A DNA stretch of 64,000 bases from Dallia pectoralis (taxonomy: Eukaryota > Chordata > Actinopteri > Esociformes > Umbridae). The notes beneath the pieces were generated by a model. That model saw nothing but the letters and a program-made list of their open reading frames with translations, had not been told where the DNA came from and searched no databases. The number at the start of each line of letters is the position of its first letter. Position 1 is the stretch's first letter. Below, one piece after another: positions 36,401 through 63,775 of the stretch. Location: contig CM055755.1 of the NCBI GenBank assembly GCA_029465975.1, forward strand, positions 10,099,304 through 10,163,303, given 5' to 3'. The position numbers and the translations under genes were made by a program.

Positions 36401-37989
36401 AGACCCATAAAGACATAGACCCATAGACCTATAAAGACATAGACCTATAAATACATAGACCTATAAAGACATAGACCCATAAAGACATAGACCCATAAAG
36501 ACATAGACCCATAAAGACATAGACCCATAAAGACATAGACCCATAAAGACATAGACCCATAAAGACATAGACCCATAAAGACATAGACCCTAAAGACATA
36601 GACCTATAAAGACATAGACCTATAAAGACATAGACCTATAAAGACATAGACCCATAAAGACATAGACCCATAAAGACATAGACCCATAAAGACATAGACC
36701 TATAAAGACATAGACCCTAAAGACATAGACCCATAAAGACATAGACCCATAAAGACATAGACCCATAAAGACATAGACCCATAAAGACATAGACCCATAA
36801 AGACATAGACCCATAAAGACATAGACCCATAAAGACATAGACCCATAAAGACATAGACCTATAAAGACATAGACCCATAAAGACATAGACCCATAAAGAC
36901 ATAGACCCATAAAGACATAGACCCATAAAGACATAGACCCATAAAGACATAGACCCATAAAGACATAGACCCATAAAGACATAGACCCATAAAGACATAG
37001 ACCCTTAAAGACATAGACCTATAAAGACATAGACCCATAAAGACATAGACCCATAAAGACATAGACCCATAAAGACATAGACCCATAAAGACATAGACCT
37101 ATAAAGACATAGACCTATAAAGACATAGACCCATAAAGACATAGACCCATAAAGACATAGACCTATAAAGACATAGACCCATAAAGACATAGACCCATAA
37201 AGACATAGACCCATAAAGACATTGACCCATAAAGACATTGACCCATAAAGACATAGACCTATAAAGACATATGGTATGTTTTCACATATTGTGAGATGTT
37301 TTAATAAAGTTACTTCTTTTAAATGGTTATAGTAAAAGGAAATAATAATAATTTAAACGTAAGAAATCATTCCTACCTACTTCCCAAAGGCTCACCATTG
37401 ATTCTCGATCACAGATAAACAGTAACTGTACTGTATAATAATAATATAAGTAATATAACGTTTAGAAACTCTGCCAGTGTCTTTCTACTGTGGAGATGGT
37501 TGGGAGACTCTTTTCACCAGGATGCATTGGGACAGTAACGACTCACCTCTTATTGGATCCAGATGACTCAAGAAGGCCAGAATCTTTGGCAGAGCTGCAA
37601 TCGCCGTTGGAGCTACCCATCGACATGTTTCCATGGGACTTGTTGCTATGGGACTCGTTTCCATGGGATTCTGTCCCGCTCCCATACCCGCTGCCAGTCA
37701 TCTCGACGTCCTCATGCAGCTGCTTCCTGTCCTCATTGGGCGAGCTGGGAGAGGCTGGCTGTGGTTGGTCCTGGCTGGTGTCAATCCCCTCAGACACCAA
37801 TCCCAGCTCTGGTACTACATTGGCCCCACCCTCTTCACCGACTGCGGTCATGCAGACCAGTTGGGGCATGGGTTCACAAAGGGAACCACCGCCCTCGTCT
37901 ACGTAGAACAGGGTTTCCTCTCCATCAGTTGTGCTCCCCTCTACAGAGGTGTACAAGTACCGCTTGGAGATTATTGCTTTATGAGACAT
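15425..37989 (-). CDS. per2: Period circadian protein 2
   Basis: Twenty coding exons were read on the - strand: 37989-37547, 35761-35607, 34985-34870, 33869-33668, 32714-32663, 32308-32166, 31690-31612, 31524-31418, 30941-30791, 30676-30568, 30252-30115, 29974-29869, 29752-29474, 29394-29227, 28896-28651, 28516-27312, 27199-27040, 25397-25326, 16100-15950 and 15553-15425. PER2 is the CRY-binding negative arm of the circadian clock and in fish is also light-induced. Two PAS domains span roughly residues 205-440 (DTFAVAVSLITGKIVYIS in PAS-A, SFFCRIS, LGYLPQDLIGTP in PAS-B, WSSFVNPWSRKVSFVIGRHK). CK1-related serine motifs, a basic NLS (RRNRKSKKPRMKRP) and a C-terminal CRY-binding tail follow. 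The tail keeps CFYC, whose two cysteines match zinc ligands of the mammalian CRY1-PER2 complex. All junctions are in phase except 25326 to 16100, where an exon is missing. The N-terminus is uncertain: the frame is open upstream of MSHKAIIS to the acceptor at 38058. Confidence 0.95.
15640..15915. repeat. 23-bp satellite in the last per2 intron
   Basis: The unit GAATGTAAGTTTCAGTGTGA plus GGC repeats about 8 perfect or near-perfect times, with worn copies at both ends. It fills most of the intron between the last two per2 exons. Confidence 0.9.
16240..17075. repeat. 65-bp tandem array, first block
   Basis: Units of about 61-66 bp start with CCATAGTATACAATGTGTTA and contain CATTACTCATGAATACACAC. 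About 13 copies are present. Further blocks of the same unit are at about 18230-18640, 19085-19500, 20765-21540, 22800-23210 and 23655-24070. Confidence 0.92.
17080..17275. repeat. Palindromic GCTAACG/GCTAGC array, first block
   Basis: Short units such as GCTAACGCTAGCTAGCGCGC and GCTAACATGCTAACGTTAGC alternate. GCTAGC, GCTAACGTTAGC and GCGC are self-complementary, so single strands could fold. Sister blocks lie at about 19525-19765, 21570-21805 and 24095-24350. Confidence 0.85.
17276..18130. repeat. Core segment of the higher-order array, copy 1
   Basis: An approximately 0.86-kb non-tandem segment starting with ACAGAGACCCAGAGAAA and ending in an ATA/TAA microsatellite. An identical 68-codon open frame on the - strand (17712-17918 here) recurs in all four copies, which points to recent duplication rather than a protein. 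Copies 2-4 are at about 19770-20640, 21806-22700 and 24350-25240. The segment itself looks like an old interspersed DNA element. Confidence 0.8.
18640..19085. repeat. 445-bp spacer duplicated at 23210-23655
   Basis: This segment interrupts the 65-bp array and is the only non-tandem DNA of the intron besides the core. It occurs twice, 4570 bp apart, with no difference noticed. I searched it on the - strand for the missing per2 exon and found no matching frame. Confidence 0.85.
25620..26610 (-). mobile_element. Degenerate Tc1-like transposon, antisense, in a per2 intron
   Basis: The + strand reads as the reverse of a common teleost Tc1 element. Recognisable pieces are GGCAGCAATTACAGCCTCAA, GGTCGTTGTCCTGTTGGAAG and CAGCATGATGCTGCCACCAC. 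The transposase frame on the - strand is broken by many stops and an internal deletion between about 26370 and 26390. It lies between per2 exons 27040-27199 and 25326-25397. Confidence 0.75.
27690..28005 (-). repeat. per2: 30-bp coding minisatellite in per2
   Basis: Ten clear copies plus one degenerate copy of a 30-bp unit encode TTQQPLQTAY with T/P variation at position 8. The array lies within the 1205-bp exon, at roughly residues 1001-1107, between the NLS and the C-terminal CRY-binding part. The unit length keeps the reading frame, so copy number can vary without damage. Confidence 0.95.
29010..29220. repeat. (GT)n microsatellite in a per2 intron
   Basis: An imperfect GT/GC-GT tract lies directly beside the donor of the exon at 29227-29394. 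On the transcript it is a CA-rich stretch starting a few bases after the splice site. Confidence 0.9.
30299..30568. repeat. 23-bp minisatellite carrying a per2 splice donor
   Basis: About 11-12 units with TTTACCTG TGTG run up to and include the donor of per2 exon 30568-30676. On the - strand each unit reads CACAGGTAAACACA, the same CAG/GTAAAC as the true donor. Confidence 0.92.
30960..31185. repeat. GA-rich low-complexity tract in a per2 intron
   Basis: Irregular repeats of GAGAGAGTGAGG and GAGAGAGA next to the acceptor of per2 exon 30791-30941. On the transcript this gives a long pyrimidine (CU) tract. Confidence 0.9.
32901..33640. mobile_element. Tc1-like remnant, probably composite, in a per2 intron
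   Basis: The left end carries a known fish Tc1 terminal repeat (GGGGTCACTTAGAAATGTCC at about 32931). Fragments around 33440-33500 (CTAGAAGGCCAGCCTCTTCA) and 33595-33640 (AATGTCTACACTGTATTTCT) come from the same family. The middle at 33040-33300 resembles a second family, so one element may have inserted into the other. No intact transposase is present. Confidence 0.65.
35140..35555. repeat. 12-bp (GTAACCATGTGT) satellite in a per2 intron
   Basis: About 33 units of 12-14 bp with a few variants. The 12-bp unit leaves all frames open on the - strand and yields false reading frames rich in MVTH repeats. Confidence 0.95.
35776..37268. repeat. 16-bp satellite, about 93 copies, in a per2 intron
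   Basis: The unit is ACCCATAAAGACATAG with CCT and CTT variants. The array starts within about 15 bp of the acceptor of per2 exon 35607-35761 and extends for 1.5 kb. Long MGLCLYGS-type open frames on the - strand are by-products. Confidence 0.97.
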
Positions 37990-38715
37990 TGGGACAGGAA
38001 AGTCAGGTGAAATGCGTAAAGGGGAGGGATTTATTAATGTCCCATATAGTGTTGTTGTCTGTAAGAGAATTAAGGAAAAACACAGCTGCGTTGAAATCAT
38101 TTTGTGCACACATTAGTATGCAGCATGTACTGCCAATGCATCTGCGTATCCCGAATCTTAACGTATCATCAACAAACTTTGTGAAACTCTGCAGCACATA
38201 CCACCTTAATTAAACAATTTATGTGGACCAGAAGAAGCAGTTGTCATATTCTCACAGAGATCTGGTACCACTATAGCAACCAACGAATAATGACTCAAGG
38301 ACCATGAAAGGTGGCACTGACTGACATGTGTGTGTCCTTAGCCCAGACAGACACATCTCTGAACATCACCCAGATTTTGAAAACAATAATAAAAGTTACA
38401 CTAGCAATGGATCTCAGAAATGGAGACACACATAGAAGGAGCAGGAATACCAGCATGTTTGGAGTCAGGGGCTGTAATACCCCATCGTCGAAATTAGGTG
38501 TTGTAACTGTTAACTTTCAAAAAAATTACAAAACAGTGAAGTGAACACATTACACAAGCTTATCCGTTTGTGTGAGCTTCCTCTTGGCCTAGGTCAGTTT
38601 CATGAGCAGCAGAGCTCATCCCCTGAACACACTAGCACAAATCTGAGGAATTACACAACTGAACCACATGGGTTCCTGTTCATTTATTGGTCCTCAGTCA
38701 GAAGATCCTCAGTCA

Positions 38716-38916
38716 CAGGTGTCAAACCGGTTCCATGGAGGGCCGAGTGTCTACAGGTCTTTGCTCTCACCTTGTTCTTGATTGATTAATTAGGTCACTA
38801 ATTGGTAAGGTTCTACCCTCTACTGGTTGTGTAGGTCTGAACTGGGAACTAATTTGAATGAAAACCCAAAAACCTGCATACACTAGGCCCTCAGTGGAAC
38901 CGGTTTGACATCCCTG
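38716..38916. mobile_element. MITE with inverted ends upstream of the per2 start exon
   Basis: The left end CAGGTGTCAAACCGGTTCCA is mirrored at the right end (GGAACCGGTTTGACATCCCTG region), followed inside by GGAGGGCC and its mirrored copy GGCCCTC. The element is 201 bp and noncoding. I recognise it as a common short repeat of salmonid and pike genomes. Confidence 0.7.
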
Positions 38917-39706
38917 CATGATGGAGTTGACTTGTTTCATAAGGCCTCATGGCTGTAGCTCAAATTAAATACCTCAGTCATGTACCACGGGCAACAATAT
39001 ATGTTTTTTTATGTTTTATCTTAACTTAATTTACCTACACAAATTAAGTGAAATTAGCTACATTGTAATAAGCATATTAACGTAGAATACACAACAACAT
39101 TTAACATGGATAATGAAAAATTACAAACGCGTTAACGCCCAGTATGTTTTACATTTTCATCAACACACACTCCTGCAATTACCTGCCCAATAAACCAACC
39201 CAGTTATGTAGAGCGGCAATACTACTGGCAATATAATCACCAACAACAGTTAACCATTAACAACACAATGACATTTGTTCAATTTAGAAAAGACAATACA
39301 TTTGACATGTTTCCATATAATGAAGATAATCTAACAAAAACAGCAATAGAAAACAAAACTTTTTTCCAATAAATGCTCATTCGAAAAACAAATTAAAAAA
39401 CCCACCGTGAGCTTCAAATGAATACGATATCCTTTTCTGTGTATCTCACACCTATTGGCGACTTGAGCGTAATTTTACCATCAGATATTGCCAATATCCC
39501 TATAATAATATTCCTTTATCATTCTATATGGCCGGTGGTCCCCAGTGCCCACAGCAGAAACCTGCATCTAGAAGCATGACCTCAATTGAAACTCCTCCCA
39601 TATGTCTCCATGTCTCGTTTTTCATTGGCTACAAGATGAGGGTTTCCATGGAAAACGTTCTGATATACCTCAAACGCATGTCATTGGTCGACCACACCAT
39701 CAGTCT

Positions 39707-39715
39707 CTTTATATA
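39707..39715 (-). promoter_or_regulatory. per2: Candidate TATA box of per2
   Basis: TATATAAAG on the - strand lies 17 bp downstream of two E-boxes and 1.65 kb upstream of the acceptor of the first coding exon. This predicts a transcription start near 39680 and a 5' noncoding exon. The noncoding exon itself could not be delimited. Confidence 0.5.
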
Positions 39716-39730
39716 AAACAGCCGGCCTCC

Positions 39731-39754
39731 TCACGTGGAATATCACGTGGAATA
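39731..39754 (-). promoter_or_regulatory. per2: Tandem CACGTG E-boxes of the per2 promoter
   Basis: TCACGTGGAATA is repeated exactly twice, giving CACGTG at 39732-39737 and 39744-39749 with a 6-bp spacer. Paired E-boxes with a 6- or 7-bp spacer are the known CLOCK/BMAL binding arrangement in clock genes. Their place just upstream of a TATA box on the per2 strand fits a core circadian promoter. Confidence 0.6.
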
Positions 39755-39799
39755 GCCTTTTCTTCTACGTTTTTAGGGAAAACCCAAAACGTCCACATT

Positions 39800-42700
39800 A
39801 TACTTGAATAGTTAAGTCCAAAAAACGAGTATTCGGCATATTGCAAAAGTTCCTTGGGAAGTGAACCACATTTTAATAGTATAATATTATAACATGTAAT
39901 AAGTATCCATATGTATCCAATTGCATTTGGTGTTAAATTATACAGGCTATATCCTGCAGAAACTGAATTATTTTTCTTAATTCTAACATATACTGTATGT
40001 CTGTTTGAGAAGTTCAAATCCTGGTCAAGTGTTAATTCAATGATAACTAAAATGAAATGCACAAGACAAATGCACAAACATTCAGTCCACACAACCTTTT
40101 GAAGATGTTGCATTAGACCTGTTGTTAGATATCTATTATTTCCTTCTGCTGCATGAGGATAAATTAGTACATTACTATAGCGCCATCTGCTGGTCATCTA
40201 TAAGACAGTCAAGCATAAATGGTGAACTAGGGTCAATTCAAGAGAATTGATAAAACTAAATATTATTATGTTAATGCAGTTTTAACCCATTTCCTCAATT
40301 TCGTGGTATAGATATTTTTATAATCACTATATATAGTGTCTATATATAAGTGTTATTTTTTACTCATCAGAATCTGTTGGAGCTATTTCCTGGTTAATAA
40401 TTAAATTACTTTATTTAGTTTCATATTAGATAAGTTGCATGATTATTTTATTGATTTAATATATATGTAATGTCGATATTGTTTTGGTTAATTTGAGCAT
40501 TTTTTTGTTGGGACTTATATTTTGATAGTTTTGAGCACCTGTTTCATATTCCATATAATGACGGTCACAAAGGACAGGTGGGCACTGGGAAAGGTTGTTG
40601 TTTTTTTTACCAGGGAAAGAGAGGCTAACGTCGGCTTGCTCAAATGGCAAATAAACACGGCATCAGCGCAAAGTTTGGCTTGGACATTGGACTTCTTTAA
40701 GTGCCCCAGGGTGGCTGTTTGTTTGATTCGATTTGTTTGTTTTCGATTCATTGTGGATTTAAATAGCCACTACAGAATCTGTGAAGCATTTGCATCGATC
40801 TTCCTATTTGGATGAAATAACACTTACCTTGTAAGTTGTTCTTGAAGGCTAATGGAGTCATTTAACACAACAAACCATCATTCAGTCTGGCCATGCCTGG
40901 AATTAGCTTTATTAGCATGGTCCACATTCATGAATTTAAACTGTGCGTCTCGAGCAACAAAATCAGCTTATTTTGGCAAGTATGCTTGGTATGTGGCTAG
41001 AGATCAGTGACAGTTGTAACCAACTTTATGCCCTAAATCTGAGTTTAGGTTATCTAAATAACGCAGTAACTCCCAATTAGCATAATTGAAAACATGTTTC
41101 ATTCCCTGATATAAAACAATACGGACAATGTCTAGTATTGAAGCTGCACAAACCAAATCACATTTGACAGTGGTCACATTTATCTACATATTCTGTAGGA
41201 ACATTTAAATAAAGCCTCGTTTTATAAAATCATCACAGTGGACTGCAAGTGTTTTACAAGGGTTTAATGATGTATGGTCTAATTTAAAAGACATCTTTAT
41301 GTCAGATTAATGAATTATTGTGAAATCTAAGCATTCGGGTATATAGTATATTTTGTAGAACAGGCATGAATTACATACGCATGCATTTTCGACAGCATAT
41401 ATCAAATCTTAATAATACAATCTTAATCCTGTCTTCCAAAGATAAAAAAATGATTTGAAATTCCTTGTCTGACAAAGTGTGCACACCAATACTTTGTGGA
41501 AGCACATTTTGCTCGGATTACAGTCAAAACCCAAAAAGGACACTTGGAAAGAGACAGGAAACTGACAGAGGGTATGGCGAAATTTCCCATAAATTACAAA
41601 GAAACAGTCTGTTGTAATATTTCTCTCCATTGTAATGATATGTTCAATGTTTATCTTGGGATGTATACCTTGATAGTTTGAGGAGAACTGGTTTGATATT
41701 ATTTTCCCAGTTTATGTTGTCCAGTAATAACTTTTAAAAAAGATCCATATAAGCGTCATATTTATTTTACTGATTTTTACTGATTGCTGTACATTATTTA
41801 AACTATAACTCTTAATTAATCATTATTAAGCGGCAATTGTTTCCATGTTATTCATCCGCTCAAATTTACCATATCTGATTAATCAACTCATTGTCATTCT
41901 GTTATTGCAATGAGTGCCTTGTGTGATTTCACTTTACTCATGGAGGCTACTCTGTTGCACACTCACTGGAAGGTGCAACTGGAGGGTCCAATTAGCTCCT
42001 ACACCCTTGATCACCTTCACTCTCTCAGGTTCAGGACTGATGCGAATAGAGCGTAGCGGTGAGTCCATTGGACTTAGATGGAGTCTTGTTCAGAATAGAA
42101 CTAGCGTGTAGCAAACATTTAAGCTAATCGAATGCACCAATGTTCATCTTATTGCCCCTGAAAACTGAACAGAAACACTTTCCCTGTGAAATGCCTCGCC
42201 CGGGGCGGTCCCATTTGAGGCTGATTGCATAAGAGTCCCAGATGAAAACAAGTACGCGTGAGTGGGCGGTCACAGTTCCTGTAGTCTCCAACTTAGTTTA
42301 AGAATGTGCCAGCAATTATAAATACATCCAGAAAGTAGCGAAATGCACTGAATGAAATTACAATTCTGATGTTAAAATCTGCTACACAGACTTAACATTA
42401 CTAATAAAATCACCTATCGCAGGAAATGCCATCGCCAGATTGAGTTCAATTAGCGGTGACCCACGACCCCACCTGTGACCCACGACCCCACCTGTGACCC
42501 ACGACCACACCAAAACAAGCACAATTGCGCACACACACGTTAAACACAAATATATTAAATACAAAAGAATTAAGGTCAATGGGGAAAAAAAACTTTAATA
42601 AAATTCCTATGAAAACATAAAACAGTAAAACAATCAAAGCCTGTACATTTGACAATATTCAGTGTCTAAAAGACTTGAGAAGGGTAGCGGTGCGAAATAC

Positions 42701-43605
42701 AGCAGCATCACACTTAACCCACAGTGACAACCATTATAGGTTTAGGTAATAGCCTATAATACAGGGTTCATTATTTTCAATATGTAGACTTTACGGATAT
42801 TGCACAGAATCAAAAACGGATGCTGGAAAAGCATCTTATGACAAAACCAGGAAGTAGTATTAAGTCGCAGCATTTAATCCACTGCTGGCACATCCCCCGA
42901 CCGGCACAGTTTTAGCACAAACATTCTTGAACATTTATGAACCGATTAACTAAAATCCCAGTAAAAACAAACAATCAAAGAACTGAAGGTCCTCAATGTT
43001 GGTCCTAAGAAGGCATTTTAGCCCCATGTTGTTTCAGTGTATTTATGGTCATGTAGGCGGAACGATTTGATACTCTATTTAGTGCACACAGGCAAGTCGT
43101 CTATGTTTTGGGCAGCCTTCACATCCTTGCTGGAAATAGGAACTGGGAAGTGATAGGTCCAACTTCATTGGTGTTCAAAGGCTTTTTTTGAAGTCGGAAC
43201 AGAAATTGAAGCAATACAATGTGAACTCCTATGATTTTTCTAACATTGCTAATAGTAAAGTCAGCGCTATATTGGCAATCTCTTGACTAGTGTAATGCTC
43301 CATGTTGGCAAGACTGTAGTTATCAAATAAAGACTGTTCGAAAAGGTAAAAGATACTCTGTGAAACATGCCTAGTCAAATTCGGGGGAAAACATTTTTTT
43401 TTACAGTTTTCCACTCACAATCCAAACGATCTCATGTAATTTCCCACTGGGAACTAGGAAGCTGAATGTGGCATGAGACCAACACTATGTTATAGTAATA
43501 CTAAGTCCTTGGGAGATATCGTGATGAGTCACCTTTTGTGTCTGCGTTGCATCGAACAACAATAACAATTCTCGATATTAAACATTACGTTTACAGAAAA
43601 GTTTA
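39800..43605. other. Intergenic DNA between pik3cb and per2
   Basis: A/T-rich DNA without recognised exons. A short stretch at 41470-41530 (ACTTTGTGGAAGCACATTTT) resembles a worn fragment of a Tc1-like element. A 19-bp unit with GACCCACGACCCCACCTGT is repeated about 2.5 times at 42458-42508. Confidence 0.4.
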
Positions 43606-45503
43606 CTCAAAAGCAGAGCTGTGCTCGAGACCACCTAAAGCGAGACCGAGACGAGACCGAGACCGAAGGGGGCCGAGACCGAGACGAGACCAAGACCGAA
43701 GGGGGCCGAGACCGAGACGAGACCGAGACCGAAGGTGGCCGAGACCGAGACGAGACCGATACCAAAGGGGGCCGAGACCGAGACCAGTCATATCAACACT
43801 AAATAATATGACATGTTTTTGGTCCAATGACCAATGTAAAAAAAACACTTGACCAACAGCATCAGATCATCTACTGTGTTGTCATCCTGAATTAAATGAA
43901 TTTTATTAAAAGAGTATGTAGGCCTATTTATTGTCTTATGTAAACATAAAATACGAAAATAAAACCATGATTTTAAAATGCACAGGCTAAAATTTCAAAA
44001 AATCGAATAAATGAAAATCCATCAAACTGTAGGTCCTATGTTGATGTAGTAAATGCTAACACATTTTAGATCACAAGCGACTTGCAATCAAATGATTTGC
44101 GCATGATTGGCCGATAAACAAATCTATTTATAATTATTTATCTGTCCACAGGCACGCAGCTTCAGTTGTTTGTCTGCTTGAGCAGGACACGCAAACGAAC
44201 CGGTTGCACTGCGCACAGTGTTCATTATTGTTACGAGTGCACATGAGACAGCAGCAAACTAACCCGGTTGAACTGCGCACAGTGTTCATATAGATCAGAC
44301 CAAAACCCTTCCAGTTTAATAAAGATCGGACCAAAACGGGTTCAGTTTCATATAGATCGGACCATAACCGTTCCAGTTTTATGCTCTTTCTGCCGTATGC
44401 CCCCCGGACTTATGCATGTCCCACGTCCTTCTGTGTGCATGAGTAATTTCATTTATCGCCCATTTGTAGTTAGCCTATTAATAATTATTGTTTATATTCG
44501 TTTAATTTCGATACAAAACAATATTTTGTTGAAGTCTCTTGTAGGCTATATGAATACACTGTGGTTCATTCGTTATTAATTATTGAGTGCAATAGGCGCA
44601 TGACACATGAATGGGGCTGTATGTATTTGGCGGAATTCGTTCTGTTTATTTAGTGAAACATATTTCTTTATAAACGTACCTCTTTTTTTGTAGTTCAACC
44701 AAGCCAATCAGACTATTGTCTATATGTATTCTCGTAGTATTTGTCTGTGTATCGCCCATTCAACCATTGCTATATAGGCTCAGTGAAGTGTGATCGGTGT
44801 CTGGGTACCGCAATTAGGGTACCAACGCCCAGCGGCGTGGGATTTTGGCGACAGGAAGGCAGTTTAGGTATCAAAAAACATGTAAATAGTAGTTTTATAT
44901 ATTGTTCGGTTTGTGATTTTGCAATTCTGAAAACGGGACATGGTAAAATGCACGTATCTAGGAAAAGTCATGATGGACGAGGCTGTAGCTTTTCAACATG
45001 ATATATGTATTTTAATTACTAACCGCTGTGTGTTTTCGGACAAATTATTTATTTGTGCTCAATGTACTGAATATAGGCAAAACGAATATATTGGCTGATT
45101 GTGCAGACATGATCGAGCATATGTTTAAGATTGAAGTATTTACGTGAATGGGTGCACGCTCTAGCGACGCTGGGGGTGGGCTTTTCTTCAAAAGTAGATA
45201 GCCATTGGCGGGATAAGCCACATCAGAAAAAAACTGTCTGACTCTGGACGAAATACAGCCAATGGAAATACAGCCTCTACATGTCATACTTAAATATTTT
45301 TCTAGAAAAAATTGTGGGCGATAATTTCTACGCTGGTCTCGGCTGGTCTCGGAAGAATTTACGAGTCCTTACTGTCCGAGACCGAGTCGAGACCGAGTCC
45401 AAATGTAACCGAGACCGAGACGAGACCGAGACCTTAAAAAAGTGGTCTCGAGACCGGTCTCGAGACCGAGACCGGTCTCGAGTACTACAGCTCTGCTCAA
45501 AAG
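43606..45503. mobile_element. hAT-type DNA transposon, 1882 bp, with 8-bp target duplication
   Basis: The element runs from 43614 to 45495, starting CAGAGCTGTGCTCGAGACC and ending in the inverse (GGTCTCGAG TACTACAGCTCTG). It is flanked by perfect 8-bp direct repeats CTCAAAAG at 43606-43613 and 45496-45503, the target duplication length of hAT transposons. Both ends carry GAGACC/GGTCTC subterminal repeats (43620-43790 and 45330-45490). No full transposase was found. A cysteine-rich frame on the - strand at 44134-44334 (CAQCNRFVCVSC) may be a gene remnant. Confidence 0.85.
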
Positions 45504-46044
45504 TAAAAACATAAAATAACGTTTTAGATAAATAATTTTGAGCCTCCTCACTCGCCCTTTAAAAAAAGTTCCAGTGTCGGATGATCCAATTCACCTCGCT
45601 GACTCGGACCACTCTGATTGGTCCTACTCTGAACACGCCCCCTGACACGTTTTGCCCAAAGCTAACAGGTTGAACATTGGCGTTGGTGGTTAACTTGGCC
45701 AAATATTGTGCTCCATGTAAAAAAAAAATCCAAATAGCATAGATGAGAAAGGTTTTTTACCCCAATCTGTTTAACGTTGTTTTCATAAAGTCCCAGTTAA
45801 GGTTGCAATGAGGGAAGTAGTTAGCTAGCTCGCTACTAGGAGGAAAGTGTCAATGATTTAAGTTGTGAAGCCATCACAATGCGCTCGGGGATTTGCTATG
45901 GACAGGAGGCACCCAGATAACTCTACCAATCCAGACATTCAGTTTCTCCAAACCTTGTACATAAGCGCTCAGCGGCTCATCTCTCTTGAACACGTTGTAC
46001 GTCCTCTCACATTGTCTCTCTTCAGTAGTAAAATAAGCAGGCTC
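45504..46044. other. Intergenic DNA, nothing recognised
   Basis: No exon, RNA gene or complete mobile element was seen between the hAT element and the Tc1 remnant. Confidence 0.4.
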
Positions 46045-46508
46045 ATACACAATACCGTTAAGAAGTTTAGGGGCACTTAAAAATGTCCTTGTTTTCTATA
46101 AAAACACATGAACTAAGTTTGAATCAGAAAAACAGCAAAATAAATAGGAAATGTAGTAATTTAACGGGTTATCGAGCGTATGTTTCAATAACTCGAGGCA
46201 AATGTACATGTCCATTTGCTCAAATGTGCACCGGAAACTCCCACTTTTTCCTTTCTGGTTCGAGCCAGTGTACGCTGCTCTGTAAAGGGAGTAGTACACA
46301 GCATTGTATAAGGCCTTTCGTTTCTTAGCAATTTCTCAAATGGAATAGCCTAAATTACTCAGGAATAGACTGACAACTTTTGTAAGAAAGTTCTTTGTTT
46401 CCCAAAAAAGGGTTTTCTTATCAAGAAGCTTTTTAAAATTACAATAATGATTATCTCTTGAAAACAAGGACATTTCTACATGACCCAAAACCTTTGAACA
46501 GTAGTGTA
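46045..46508. mobile_element. Internally deleted Tc1-like element
   Basis: The ends are inverted copies of a known fish Tc1 terminal repeat (left AAAAATGTCCTTGTTTTC at about 46079, right AAAACAAGGACATTTCTACA at about 46460). The interior keeps a piece of the transposase region in antisense (GGGAGTAGTACACAGCATTG). At 464 bp it is about a third of the full length and non-coding. Confidence 0.8.
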
Positions 46509-47342
46509 CATCTCAGAAAAAATCTTAATGGCAATAAAATAAAAAGGCAATATTCTCTAAAAACAAATACAATCTTCCCGCAGTTGTGAGGCACGCCTTC
46601 AAGAAACTGAAGGTTTCCCGATCCCCACAATCCAATAAGAAGCATTTCCTTTGTCCATGTGCATATTTTGGCGTCGTTCTAAGACATGGGGGGTGAGACA
46701 TTCTGTCCTTGGTCGTGACACAACCATTCGTTACAGATCATACCGTCTCCTGTGAGCCAGGGAGGGGGTGGGACCAACCCTGACCTCTCTCTTTACGTCC
46801 AACACAAGGCAGATCAGAAGTCCTGCTGATAGGTGGATACAATCACCCCCGTTCTCTTCCCCATTGGTCCAGTCCGGTCCTGACTTAAAGGGGAAAGTCA
46901 TTCTCAAACGGGTGAGGTGGTAGAAACCACCTCCATTCCTTGGGGCTGAGCTCATACTCCCGCTGACCACGTGCAAAACTCGCAACCATATTGCCCACAA
47001 ATCCAAAGATTTGTCATAATCACAAAGAGTCAATGGGACAGCTGGCGTGGCCGGAAGCACACAGCAGCTTTAAAAGCCTGAAGAAAGGCAAAGTGAAGGG
47101 GAGTGGGTGGGGGGTTAAGCCTGTAAGAGCATGTTGGGTGTGTGTATGTGTGTTTGTGTTGATACTCTAAGCTTCCCTTCTTCGTGGCCCCCAGGCCCAG
47201 TTCTGGCTAGTCTTCGCCCCTGAGCAACACCTTGGCTCCCAGTCCCCGTCGTCCCATCCCTGTATAGACAGAATCAGAACCACTCGACCCGCGTCCATCG
47301 ACTCTTAACCATCCGGTTCCGGGGCGTGGCGTCTGCCGGGTT
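46509..47342 (-). other. pik3cb: Probable pik3cb 3' UTR and downstream flank
   Basis: The stretch follows the pik3cb stop codon on the - strand. It contains no recognised exon or element. No convincing - strand AATAAA was spotted, so the 3' end of the mRNA is open. Confidence 0.35.

Positions 47343-63775
<16,433 letters not shown>

Noticed and set aside
35113..37238. Long - strand open frames of MVTH and MGLCLYGS repeats
   Set aside because: They lie within 12-bp and 16-bp satellites in per2 introns. The frames stay open only because the unit lacks stops, and they have no splice or start context of their own.
15425..37989. Assignment as per3 or per1
   Set aside because: The FASP-type stretch SITSQCSYSSTIVHVGDKK, the CFYC tail and the hes6 neighbour point to per2.
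44134..44334. Cysteine-rich frame as a host zinc-finger gene
   Set aside because: It lies inside the hAT element, is short and has no exon context; at most a transposon remnant.
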